DNA of 64,000 bases from Phorcus lineatus. Taxonomy: Eukaryota > Mollusca > Gastropoda > Trochida > Trochidae. The DNA lies in assembly GCA_921293015.1 (NCBI GenBank), contig OV121087.1, positions 384,501 through 448,500 on the forward strand. Direction: 5' to 3'. The translations under genes were made by a program, and so were the position numbers. Numbering within the stretch: position 1 is the stretch's first letter; each line of letters begins with the position of its first letter. This document shows positions 33,999 to 46,344 of the stretch, in pieces. The notes under the pieces were generated by a model. It was not told the origin of the DNA and did not search any database. It saw only the letters and a program-made list of their open reading frames with translations.

Positions 33999-36078
33999 AT
34001 GGCGACTGCCGAGAAACTAACTGACCATTTTTTGACGTGCACTGTCTGTCACGAGGTCTACACTGACCCGTCCACTCTGGCTTGTGGTCACTCCTTCTGT
34101 GGTCAGTGTATTCTTAGATTCACCAAAACCAGAGATGATGCCATCAGATCCAAGTCGATTCCATGTCCGTTCTGCCGGAGGCTGACGAGAGTACCGGACC
34201 CCTCCAGACCCATGGAAGAGTGGGCGGGGCAGATGAGACCAACCCTCCTACTTAAGGGTCTCCTCGACACTATTGGTCCTGGCACTAAAGGTAGGCTGAT
34301 AGATTATTTATTAATAAATTGACATCAGTCCAATACTTATACAATTCAAAGTCCCTCATATTTTTAAGGAAATTTTATAAGATTTTGTGAATTTGTTTCA
34401 AAATTTGAAAAATTATTATTTTGCAGACACAACCAACTGTAATTGGTGTCATGCTGAAGGGGAGACAACTCCAGCAGTAAGTTGGTGTTCAATCTGTGAT
34501 GCCTCTCTCTGCTCGAGTTGTAACAAGGCACACAGACAGAGTCCTTCAACTCGACATCATGACGTCGCTGATGTAAATGATGAGGTCAAGGTCAGGAGGA
34601 GGACAAAGGTCACATGCCTTGAGCACAAGGAAGAGTTTGTTAAGTTCTTCTGCAGAGACTGCAAGATGACCTTGTGCCAGACCTGTTGCATCCTCCACCA
34701 CCGGAAGTGTGAGTCGGTCGTGACCCTGGAGTCCATGTTGCCGGAAATGAGCAAGTCTTTGAAGGCGAGGAAGGAAACACTGATGAACAAAGCCAGAGTT
34801 GAGGAGGGGCAACTGGAGTCTCTGAAATTAAGAAGCAGGGAAATTGATGAGACAAAATCATCTGTCCAGTCTCAGATTCGTTCAACAGTACAGATAGTTA
34901 TTGACGCTGTGAAGAAGAAGGAGAAGGAACTACTGGACAGTCTGACTGAAATCACAGAGAAACAGATGGATCAACTTAAAGATGATATCAAGACAGGAGA
35001 TATGGCTAGAGACATCTACAGACAACAGTACGAGTTGATTGATCAGGCTCTGAGCTCTGAGGGTGAGATGGACATGTGTGATATATACCAATCAACTAAG
35101 TCTGAGGCTGCAGAATCTGAAGGACACGTGAAGAAGAGAAGAATGAAAACAAGGATAGAGTTCTCACATGATGTGGACAGACTTGACAGAGTGCTGAGCG
35201 ACCTTTCACTGGGAGAGATCCAAGTCCTTGATGAAGTGGATCTGGACACTGTATCTACACCTGTACTCAATCACACTGTGGACTGCAAGACAAAAGAGGA
35301 TGAATGTAATCCAGAACTCTATGATATAGTTGGAATGAAAGTGAATGGATCAGAAACACTTATCGTCGCTGATGATGGAAACAACTGCATTAAATCTTTC
35401 TATTCAAGAAACAATCAACATCATTACAGCCGACTGAGTATGAAATGTAGCCCAATACGGATTGCCAAGTTTGATGACGACAAGGTAGCTGTCAGTCTTG
35501 ATCAATCTAAACAAATAGCGATAGTGTCAGTGTCCCCTGACCTGACCCTCGACTCTTCCATAATAACACAGAAGGAGTACACTGGTCTGACTGCCCTGAC
35601 ACCAACAACACTGGCAGCAGGTTCTGTCTCTCCTCGCTGTGTAGATATCATAGATCTGAGTGGGAACGTGATGCACTCTTTCAGTCCAATACACAATGAA
35701 GAGAAGATCATACAAGCTCCAAACTTCCTCTGTACTACAACACAAGGGAACATCCTGATATCTGACCTTGTGACCAAGTCTGTGACGTGCGTGACTCCCC
35801 AGGGAGAGATTGTATTCAACTACTCCCCGACAGGAAAGAGAGCACTGATAGGTCCTCGAGGCATCACTAGCACTGCTACAGGACACATACTCGTGGTGGA
35901 TTTTGGTGGAGACAAGTTAACTGTGTTGAAGGATACGGGAGAGTTTGTCAGAGACTTGCTGACATCACAGGAGGGGATCAGTGGACCTTTATGTATAGAC
36001 TGGGATGCGAGAGGACGACTCTACATCACACACTGGAATGAGGGTATTGACACCGTCCAAGTGTTTTCATTAAAGTGA
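33999..36078 (+). CDS. TRIM copy A: RING, B-box1, B-box2, coiled coil, NHL-like propeller
   Basis: Exons 33999-34290 and 34427-36078 join in phase 1 (AAAG|GTAGGC, TTTTGCAG|AC) to give 647 residues. RING C3HC4: C14, C17, C29, H31, C34, C37, C56, C59, so a probable E3 ubiquitin ligase. B-box1 is about 102-142 (CNWC...CSIC...CSSC...HH) and B-box2 about 161-195 (CLEH...CRDC...CQTC...HH). A Lys/Glu-rich coiled coil spans about 200-330. The C-terminal about 280 residues show propeller-type repeats (GNILISDL, GHILVVDF, GRLYITHW) as in TRIM2/3/56-like proteins. Molluscs have large expansions of this class, often linked to innate immunity. The substrate is unknown. All of the protein except the RING is in one exon. 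Confidence 0.93.
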
Positions 36079-37924
36079 AGTTTCCAAGTTTATGGACCTA
36101 TAAATAGTGGTTTATGTAGTTAAAGAAGGTAAACTTAAGTATTTTCATAGCACAGTTTTCTATAGTTTGTGTAAGTGTAATACGACAATTGTGTTTAAAG
36201 TATGTGATTGAAGGGATAATTCAATGAGAGATCGTGCTTTTGAGTCAAACGGTTATTATTGAAATGACGTATGCATGCCATATAAAAGGAAACTCTTGGT
36301 GTGGACTTCGAACCGAGACCTTCTTTTCGCTTTCACTATTTACAGTTATATCAAATATTGATGAGTATTGAGTGTATGTCGTAAGAGTTATAATGTTTGG
36401 GTACTGTACATTGTACGAATTTTAATGTTAATGTTTTGAACAAGATGATATTTTTGTACCATTAGATATAGTGTGAAAATATACTTAACATTAATACCCA
36501 CTCTTCTAATTCCAGCTTTGCACTCAGAATTGAGTTTATTTTCAGTTTGATATTCTGCTGCTAAGAATAGCTATAGATATCATTTCGAATAACACATCAT
36601 ACGTAAATCAATATACCTCTGTAAGTTTCAGGATTACCTTAGCCCTTTTTATTCAGTAACATCGTAATTGAAGAAGACTAGCTTTCTACAAAAGAATCTT
36701 TCTTACTAACTGTATTTGCAGATTTCATTGTTATGTCCCCAGCAAACTTGTGGTTAGGTCAAGTGGTGGCGTGGTGGCTTTTGCTGTTTTGGTTATTCTG
36801 ATTTTGTTTTCTGGTTTCCATGGAAACAATTTGAACATTGTGCATATGGCTGTAGGGTTATTTTCCAACCTGTATCTAAAATTCTAATGATTATCATTTT
36901 ACTCAACCTGGTATGTTGTTAGTTCTAGTGCTTGGATGGTTCCTTTTGCTACTTGAGTTATTCTTAATTTTTCATTTTACTTGGTTTCAGTGGAAACAAT
37001 TTGAACTTAGTGCATATTGGGGGCTGTAGATGCTAATTATGATATTTGATGACTGTGTGAGTATCAAATGTGACAGTCCCTACAATAAAGAAGTTGGCAA
37101 ATATATTAAACTCTTCCTTATGAACCATTGAACTTGTTGAACAGTTGAATGATGATATCACAACCGACTAAAATTTGAAGAAGATGTTTTAATTATGACT
37201 CGTTACATGGGTATTACACAAAAGTGGCATTAAGATAATTAGGTTGGATTTAAAGTTTGGAAGGGGGACATCACTGTGCATCATTTGAAAAATTAGCTTT
37301 AGAAAAACCTGTATTGATTTTGATCCGTCACTTAAAAATATTGTTTCAATTTACAAAAATGATTTCCTTTTCATGAGTGATTGTCCAAACTGTAACATTT
37401 AGGTATCTCCTGTATGACGTGTACAATCAACTCCATGGTCTTGTTAAGGTGTACAAGCAAGCTAATCACAGCTTCTTCTCTGGATTTTTCAACAAGCACT
37501 AAATAAATCCTAATTATTGTTTGGTTTTAGTTTATCTTTTTTTATGGATAGGAAAGATGTATTTGACACACACGATGCAAAATGGTATTGACAACGTCTA
37601 TATGTTCGAATCCAAGTAATATATACAGGTTTTTATCGTTAGATGATTGATGTAGAACGAGAAGTTGAAATTGATTTTTTATCTCACTTTAACTTATACA
37701 ACCTGTTTAAATTGCCATTCTTTCCCTAGATGGTCAACATGTGTCATCTTATTGCAGAAAAATGAATCACATAGAACCTCACTGTATTATTTTAGATTTT
37801 TTTAACACTTACCAACACATTCACATCATGCAAATGTGTAAACACTGACGTCCGACACCATTAGTTTTGTATGTAAATTTATTTTGTGTCACACTTCAGT
37901 CAAGGTTTCGGCACAGTCCCGAGC
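36079..37924. other. 3' flank of TRIM copy A, no gene seen
   Basis: The first about 650 bp align with the flank of copy B. The rest is AT-rich without coding signals; part of it (from about 37,400) aligns with sequence beyond the LINE insertion in the copy B flank. Confidence 0.6.
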
Positions 37925-38018
37925 CTAGATTTTCGAAGCTCTCTTAGATAGACGTATGTACCATACGTTTACATTGGTCTACGACTATCTCAACTCTGAG
38001 AGAGCTAAGAAAATCTAG
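37925..38018. repeat. Short hairpin repeat (MITE-like)
   Basis: The ends CTAGATTTTCGAAGCTCTCTTA and the right arm gagagagctaagaaaatctag are inverted copies, with a further inner CGTATG/CATACG dyad. A second copy lies at 48,372-48,478 in the equivalent flank position. Confidence 0.8.
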
Positions 38019-38084
38019 TCCAAGGTCTATACTAATAGACGGTTTATGTAAAAATCAAAATAAGATTTGAATATAAGATTCAAA

Positions 38085-38275
38085 TAAACGCGCTGAAAAC
38101 CAGCGAGCATAGGCTGTAACTAGCGAACCATCGGCGGCACTGCGCTGAAATCAGGATAGCATTGCACCAAGACCTTATTGCATGTAGAACTGTTTCAGAC
38201 AAAGTTGCCAAGCTCTGGCGGCAAAACCTAGACTTCTTGATCCGAAGCCGAAAGCGTTAACCACTGCGCTTTCCA
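38085..38275 (-). mobile_element. Old copy of the tRNA-derived SINE
   Basis: The minus-strand head GCGCAGTGGTTAACGCTTTC and 'aagaagtctagg' correspond to the tRNA-like region of the SINE at 3,956-4,273, and the body follows ('ttctacatgcaataaggtc'). Box B is degenerate and the tail is missing, so the copy is eroded. Confidence 0.8.
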
Positions 38276-38399
38276 TTTATCTAGTTATCAAATCTAAATC
38301 AATCAAACTGAAACCCTCAGAAGCATGTTTCAATAGAGTTGTGTTATAATGATGCACTAATGACATACATGTATACCCCGATAGTATTGGCCTTTTAAA

Positions 38400-40434
38400 T
38401 ACAGTCAAGATCATCATCACACCAAGTTTTTGCTTTATCAAACAAGATGACAAAACAATTGACAGTATTCAGTCTTTAGTAGCTAGTCCACTTCAGTTTA
38501 GTCTTATCGACTCCTCGAAGGTATGCCATACCACCGGTGTCATTGTTTAGAGAACTCTGTGAAATAAAATCTTAGCCGAGGCTCAGGCTCAGATTATAGT
38601 CTTATCAACCACTCGTTCCTATACACATACAGCGACGTCAATCTATTGTGTTTGGGGGACACTATTTTAGGTTATTTCCTCAAACCTGATTCACGCTTCT
38701 TCGGGCAGTTATCCTAATAATGTTCCTCCACCCCGGGCAATTATCTTGATATTATCCTCCACACATTCTTCTCCAAATAATATAAGATTGTTGCATGGTT
38801 ACAGTCTGAGTCAAAATGTTAACTCACAATCACGTTCGAAAATTAATCCAGCTTTAAATTTAAATCTATTTTGATCATATGCCAGCTTGAAACCGGCTTG
38901 TACTGTATACATCTCTATGCCGAATCTCGGACCTGTATACTTCATATATCTCTAGCCAAACCCTAACGATCAAACAATTGGACTTCAGCAGCTGAATTGA
39001 CAGTCATGCAATCTTAGAGCTTTATATAATTTAGGTATGATTTTGATTTATGATTAAACGTAATCATATCTATTTCACACTTTATAAGTATACAACCAAA
39101 ATAAAACATGAGTCGCTCACAACCCGTCTCTATGCCCTTATTCGGGTAATCAGTCAAATCAGCGAAATTAAAGATTTTATTGTCAAATTACAAAAATAAT
39201 AAAACATTACTGTTCATAATCATCCACAACCCGCAACTGACATCATGACCCCATCACCCCAAGGCTGCTCCCTCCCAAATTAATTAAAACATCTTTATGG
39301 CCCTCGAAATGTACACTCTTACCCACGAAGCTAGACATTACAATGTTACCAAGTTTGTCATTAATAAATACCTCTGTTTGGAAGTGATGGCAATGTTTCA
39401 AATAACTATAAAGCGCTTGATCAGCTGTTGTTTTTCATATTCCTTAGAAGTTGATAATGTAAAAAAGGTTTTTTGTCCTTACACCAGGGTAATAATGTGT
39501 GTGACACTTTGAGCATGCCCTTGTGGTGTGGAATCCAGCAGAATATAAGTATCCTCATGATTATCATTAACAAGATTGTCAAATTGATAAATCTAGAGAT
39601 TTACATTGTATCCATTTTTTTTAAAGGAAACACTAAACTGGGATTTTACAGGTGAGAAAAGGAAAAATATTTTACAATTTCATCTTGTAAAAACGCTTTA
39701 ACTATAAAATCGTAGTTTTCAATAAAATGGAATTACGTTTACATGATGCAAATATGTAAGAAGCCGAAATGATAACGTATCAATTGCATGAACAATCTTC
39801 CCCCGCATGACTTATAATGAACCAGTTTCTGTCTAATTTAAAATTCGTGTTTTGAGTGCGGCACCCTCTTCGGCGATAATTAGGAAGAAGGAACTGATGA
39901 AACGCTATGAGCTGTCCTATTTGATTATTTGAAGTTTAAAAAAGTCTCTTAGGTAATGTGGTGGTTCACTGTCCTAAAATCAAAACTTTATACTTTTATT
40001 TAGTCTAAAATGACTACATTGGTGACGTTTAGCGTATTTGACTCCAACACCTGCCTTAAAAGGTTGAAATGTAATGTACTGACATATTGGTCAATAGGGA
40101 ATATATATGTCAAATTTGACCATTGCTTCCTCTTGCACAGTAACACCAAATTCTGAGAATGATGTGCAGTTGCTTTAATAAGGCTATACAGTCCGCCATG
40201 TTGTCCTTGTCCTTTAACCAATCTCACAACATTATAAAAATAAACTACATGTATGTATAGAGTATCTACAAATTAACAAAAGATACATGGTAAGACTGAT
40301 CAACAATCCTTGTAATTCCGAAGGTAGAAATCAAATGTCTAATTTCCATAATTACTAGTTATATAACGCATGAGACACTTTTCACTCCAACTGTACTTTT
40401 GTCTGCATAGGATAAGTTTCCATAAATCCTGAGC
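38400..40434. repeat. Older partial duplicate of the TRIM upstream region
   Basis: Segments at 38,440-38,590 and 39,950-40,170 align imperfectly with 31,345-31,495 and 31,760-32,070. Part of 39,380-39,530 aligns with 48,950-49,100. This shows earlier rounds of tandem duplication without a surviving gene. No coding exon is apparent. Confidence 0.6.
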
Positions 40435-42973
40435 CATGGCTTCGTTACTATCAGTTTCGGTGTTGTCTTTGCTTGGTAACTGACCGCATAGTTATCCTTT
40501 CATAAAATAACACAACTGATTCATCAACCATACATTTGTTCATATTTTAGTGTCGTTCATCACACGAAATGATCAATCAAATTAGATGAACTAGTACTTA
40601 TATACGATCCGAGGTTGCACGTGGCAGTGAAATTCAGCAACATCAGACGTGGCTCGCCAGATAGGTGGATTACCCGATTTATCGCTGAGTATACTAAGCG
40701 CTTGACCAGCTGCTGTTTTGCTTACTTCTAAGCAGTCGAGAATGTAACAAGTGTTGATGGGTGTCCTTACACCAGGATGATAATGTGTATGCCGCTTTGA
40801 GTATACTCTTGTGGTATTGAGACCAGCGCAATTTAAGTATCCTCATTATTATTAAATTTGTTTTTAATTAGATTATCAAAAGGACCTAGCGAAAGATTTA
40901 CATTGTATCCATTTTCTTTAAAGGAAACATTTCATTTGATTTTATACGTGAAAAAAATAAAATGTGTCACTTTTTGATCTTGCAAAAAAAGTTTTCAATA
41001 GAGAGGAATAACGTTTAAATCATGTTGATATGTATAGAAGCCGAAATCATGACGTCCCGTTTGTTGAACAGCAAAATCTTTCTCGCATGGAATAAATTGA
41101 ACCTGTGTCTGCAAATGGCTAATTCAAACCTTGCTGCCAAACAATCAAAACTCATGCAGCGCTCTATTCGGCGAAAAATTGCTATTCTCATATGATTTCT
41201 CATTGGACTATCGGGATCCATCGCAACAGCCTGGACGACGAGCACAGAAAAGCTAGGGAAATGCAGCAAGGCCTTGCAAGTCATTGGGGCTGGCGCAATA
41301 ATAGGTCATGCACAGAATGATAGAACAATTCTAATATTAATACAATTTATGAAACAATTTAAACTTTAATTTGTCCTATCTGAATATGGCGAGTTTTAAA
41401 ATATCGTTTAAGTAATGTGGTGGTTCACTGTCTACCTTTGGATGAAAATCATAACTTAATTTATACTTTTATTTTGTCAACAGCGAAACCGACTATATTT
41501 AAAGATACGTTTCAGAAAAAGTTATTACTTTTCGATAAAATGACTACATTGGTGGCATTTTGCGTATTTGATTCGACCTACACATGCCTTCGAAAGTTGA
41601 AATGTATTGTATAGATGGCAAATTTGCCAAGGCGAATATCTTTATCGAATTTGATGATAATCTTACCTCTTACAGGGTAACACAAATTCTCATAATGATT
41701 TGCAGGTGGTTTAGAGATGGCTTTGAGACAAGCCAAAGTATCATAAATCCTGATATAATTTGAAAATGTCTCACATATTCATCCTAAGAAGCTTAATTTA
41801 TGACAAGAAATAGTTTTCAATGAAAATTTAATTTCATTGTTAAAATTGTAAAAAGGCCGAGATCAAATTCCAATTTTCATGAATACTACTTATTAAACGC
41901 ATCAGACACTATTCACTTCCATCCGTACTTCTGTCTACTTTGGATAAAAAATATAAGTTTCCAAAATTATGTTTGAGTAATTGGTGCGCGCCAGCAACGG
42001 TAGGCCTACACTCGGTATTCCAACGAAAATACAACTTTAAACCGGTATATTGCCATTAAGCTGAACCCAAGCTGAATCTTTAAATAAAACTTTTCATCAG
42101 TTCTTCTCCATTTGATAACACCTTTCCGACAACTCCAACGACTTATACATTGAGCGTTTGATACAGGGAACAATCTCTCCTTACACCGATTATATGGTAA
42201 ACACCCACAACGCGGATAACCCTCTCCGGGAATATAGTAAGTGTTGTCACTAACAGAGTAACAGTCTGGTATTAGATCTATCTATTAGATCAATCGGAAA
42301 GGCGACTGTGAAATTGTGTGAAATTGATGAAAATGTCAAGTAAACTTTTATTCAACTCCTTTCAACATTAGTGTTTCTAACAATTTTAGTTTCGTTTTCG
42401 AATGATTTTGTGTGCATTATTCTTAAACATACTATATTCACTTCTGCCTCTAAACATAAAACAGCCAAAGTCGCTCCAACAATCAGGTTTACATAATACT
42501 TACTACTGGATAACATTACTATTAAACTATATAAGTTGTGTTTTATTATCGAGAATTTGCTGTTGTCTCCCAATCATTACTTTGTTGCTGATCAGTTCAT
42601 CAATAAACACGTTTAAGTTCTAATTTATGATCGAAAACCGAACAATAGCGCGCACCAATGACTCAAACCTAATTCTAGAAACTTATTCACAGCAGATAAA
42701 AAGGAAAAATAGTTGTCGATAGTGTTAAGTATTCGTGTTAATTAGATGCAAATATTCTGACTTATTAACATCTCTATGGCGGCTGTTCTATTATCATTGA
42801 AAACGAGAAGAATATAAAAAGCAAATATTTGAATTAAACTGTAGACAGATTGTATTTTGGCTCTCATTTCAGCCAAATAAAAATTTTATAAACATATTCT
42901 GTGTCACTTTAATCAAACGACCTTTAAATAATTACGTGGCACTGAACTATTTGCCAGTTATAAAAACGACTCT

Positions 42974-42990
42974 ACTTTCACTTTCGTTTT
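42974..42990 (-). promoter_or_regulatory. ISRE/IRF-like element upstream of TRIM copy B
   Basis: Identical to the copy A element (AAAACGAAAGTGAAAGT on the minus strand), with the same preceding TATAAAA at about 42,959-42,965 and the same distance to the ATG. Confidence 0.55.
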
Positions 42991-43644
42991 GTTAGTAACA
43001 ACTCGAGGCATACCATGATGTTAACCACACAGTAGCAAGTATATGATATCATAAATGTTAAATATGTGAACAGCCAGCATATAATAAAACGTTAGTGGTA
43101 AAAGAATAACTAACATCGATTTCCCCCTAAATCTTATGTCTACATTCAATTGGTTCTTTGTTAAGTTAATTTGTTTTGTTTGATTAAAACATAGATTATA
43201 TCGATATCCCACCTGATGCAAGAATAAGTATATCCTCACGATATCCTCCCGAATTTCACAATTAAGTAGTCTTTATCCGGAAAATGTCGAAGATAACATG
43301 CCTCTGTTATTCAATTTATTTCTTCGTGTAAATGAAAAAAACACATCATAGCTTTTGTTTGGAGAAATAAGTGGCAGGACTGACATGTCGGCGAGGCCGT
43401 TCCTCCTTTCCTTCCCCCGTTACCTCCCCTCAGGGACAAAGAATAAATGTTTTGTCAGTTTCCAACCCTATACCTAATTGTTACTTCCTCAATCTAATCA
43501 AGAAAGCTTTATGAACCTGAGTGCCAGTGACTTATTTCTAATTTCATCTTTATTTGACATAACTAAATAATGACCTTAGAGCCTATTCCATATTCAATAA
43601 AAAGGTTACAATGAAGCTAATTATTTTTATTTCATTTTTTCAAG

Positions 43645-45647
43645 ATGGCGACTGCCGAGAAACTAACTGACCATTTCTTGACGTGCACTGTCTGTCACGA
43701 GGTCTTCACTGACCCGTCCACTCTGGCTTGTGGTCACTCCTTCTGTGGTCAGTGTATTCTTAGATTCACCAAAACCAGAGGTGATGCAATCAGTTCCAAG
43801 TCGATTCCATGTCCGTTTTGTCGGAGACTGACGAGAGTACCGGATCCCTCCAGACCCGTGGAGGAGTGGGCGGGGCAGATGAGACCAAACCTTCTACTCA
43901 AGGGTCTTCTCGGCACTATTGGTCCTGGCACGAAAGGTATATTATGACAAAGAATTGATAAATTGGCTTTAGTCCGAAAATCTAATGATTAACAGTTACT
44001 CATATGTTTATGTAATTCTAATATGTTTTTGTGAATGTGTTAGATATATCTGAAAATATTTATTTTGCAGACACAACCAACTGTAATTGGTGTCATGCTG
44101 AAGGGGAGACAACTCCAGCAGTAAGTTGGTGTCCAATCTGTGATGCCTCTCTCTGCTCAAGTTGTAACAAGGCACACAGACAGAGTCCTTTAAGTCGACA
44201 TCATGACGTGTCTGAGATGACTGATGAGATCAAGGTCAAGAGGAGGACAAAAGTCACATGCCCTGAGCACAAGGAAGAGTTTGTTAAGTTCTTCTGCAGA
44301 GACTGCAAGAAGACCTTGTGCCAGACCTGTTGCATCCTCCGGCACCGGATGTGTGAATCAGTCGTGACTCTGGAGTCCATGCTGCCGGATATGAGATGCT
44401 CCTTGAAGGCGAGGAAGGAAACATTGATGAACGAAGCCAGAGTTGAGGAGGAACTACTGGAGTCACTCAAATCTAGAAGAAGGGAACTTGATGAGACAAA
44501 ATCATCTGTCCAGTCTCAGATTCGTTCTACAGCACAGAGAGTTATGAACGCTGTGAAGAAGAAGGAGAAAGAACTACTGGACAAATTGACTGAAGTCACA
44601 GAGAAACAGATGGATCAACTGAAAGCTGATATCAAGACAGGAGACATGGCCAGAGACATCTACAGACAACAGTCCGAGTTGATTGATCAGGCTCTGAGCT
44701 CTGAGGGTGAGATGGACATGTATGACCTGTACCAGTCCAGTGAGTCTGAGACTGCAGAGTCTGTAGAAGATGTGAAGAAGAGAGGACTGAGAACAAGGGT
44801 TGAGTTCTCCCAGGATGTGGACAGACTGGACAGAGTACTGAGCGACCTTTCACTTGGAGAGATCCAAGTCCTTGATGAAGTGGATCTTGACATTGTATTT
44901 ACACCTGTACTCAGCCACACTCTTGACTCCAGGACTAAGGAGGATAAATATAATCCATATATCTATGATATAGTTTGTATGAAAGTGAATGAATCAGAAA
45001 CACTTATTGCCGCTGATTTCGAAAACACGTGCATAAAGTCTTTCTATTCAAGAAACAATCAACATCATTACAGCCGACTGAGTATGATATGTAGCCCAAC
45101 ACGGATTGCCAAGCTTGATGACGACAAGTTAGCTGCCATCCTTGATGACTCTAAACAAATAGCATTAGTGTCAGTGTCCCCTGACCTGACCCTCGACTCG
45201 ACCATAACAACACAGAAGCAGTACATTGGTCTGACCGCCCTGACACCAACAACACTTGCAGCAGGTTCTGATTCTCCTCCCTGTGTAGATATCCTAGATA
45301 GGAGTGGGAACGTGATGCGCTCTATCAGTCCAATACACAATGGAGAGCCTATCATACGGGATCCGAACTTCCTCTGTATTTCAAGACAAGGGAACATCCT
45401 GATATCTGACCTTGGGACCAAGTCTGTGGCGTGCGTGACTCCCCAGGGAGAGATGGTATTCAACTACTCCCCTACAGGAGAGAGAGCACTGATAGGTCTT
45501 CGAGGCATCACCAGCACTGCTACAGGACACATACTCGTTGTGGATTATGATGGAGAAAAGGTAATAGTGCTGAAGGAGACGGGAGAGTTTGTCAGAGACT
45601 TGCTGACATCACAGGAGGGCATCAGTGGACCTTCGTGTATAGACTGA
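43645..45647 (+). CDS. TRIM copy B: RING/B-box/propeller protein, truncated by a nonsense codon
   Basis: Exons 43645-43936 and 44071-45647 join in phase 1, giving 622 residues. RING, both B-boxes and the coiled coil keep all zinc ligands. The frame stops at TGA 45645-45647 where copies A and C have the TGG (Trp) codon of the 'IDW' motif. Beyond it the frame is intact for 26 more codons (GRGRIYVTHL...TVQVFTLK) to the ancestral TGA at 45726-45728. The loss removes the last propeller strands, which normally close the ring, so the propeller may be unstable. Intron 1 and exon 2 differ clearly from copy A, unlike the upstream region. It could be a young pseudogene, a truncated allele, or a functional shortened form. 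Confidence 0.85.
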
Positions 45648-46344
45648 GATGGGAGAGGACGAATCTACGTCACACACTTGCATGAGGATGATTATATTGA
45701 CACCGTCCAAGTGTTTACATTGAAGTGAAGTTTCTAAGTCTATTTAAGGCCTATTTATAAGTGTTTTGTAGTTAAAGAAGGTTCATTTAAGTATTTTCAT
45801 AGCACCGTGACATGAAAATTGTGTTTCAATTATGTGATTGAAGGGATAATTCAATGAGAAAACGTGTTTTTGAGTTGAAAGTCAAACGGTTATTATTAAA
45901 AATATGCATTCAATATAAACAAAACTCTTGGTGTGGACATCGTTACGAAACATTCGTTTCGCATTCACTATTTACAGTAATATCAAATATTGATGAGTAT
46001 TGAGTGTACGTTGTAAGTTATATTGTTTGGGTATTGTACATTGTACGAATTTTAATGTTTATGTTTTGTATAAGATGATGTGTTTCTATCACTAAATATA
46101 GTGTGAAAATATACTAAGCATTAATACGACCTCTTCTTATTCCCGCTTAGCACTCAGACTTGAGTCTTTTTAGTTTGATATTCTGCTGCTTAGAATAGTT
46201 GTCGATATAATTTCGAATAACACGTCTGTGGTACGTGAATTAAAATACCTCTGTAATTTTCAGGATTAACTTAGCCCTTATTCAATAACATAATAATTTA
46301 ACAAGACCAGCTTTCTAGGAAAGAATCTTTCTTTATTTTGTACT

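Larger units (their letters stand above)
31489..36725. repeat. Segmental duplication block A (promoter region plus TRIM copy A)
   Basis: This block corresponds to block B at about 40,435-46,344, offset by about 9.65 kb after one large indel. From 31,666 to about 33,870 the two are near-identical with only scattered substitutions. Through intron 1, exon 2 and the 3' flank they diverge much more. Block A lacks a 705-bp segment present in block B (40,609-41,313). Confidence 0.9.
40435..46344. repeat. Segmental duplication block B (promoter region plus TRIM copy B)
   Basis: Counterpart of block A. It includes a 705-bp segment (40,609-41,313) absent from A. A related sequence at about 48,690-48,830 ('agttcagcaacatcag', 'ggttacccgattcat') shows that this segment is ancestral. 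The right end is interrupted by the LINE at about 46,345. Confidence 0.88.

Noticed and set aside
34546-35886. Minus-strand open frames over the TRIM genes (also at 44.2-45.5 and 52.6-53.8 kb)
   Set aside because: They are repeated shadows of the three TRIM exons with no independent start, splice or family support.
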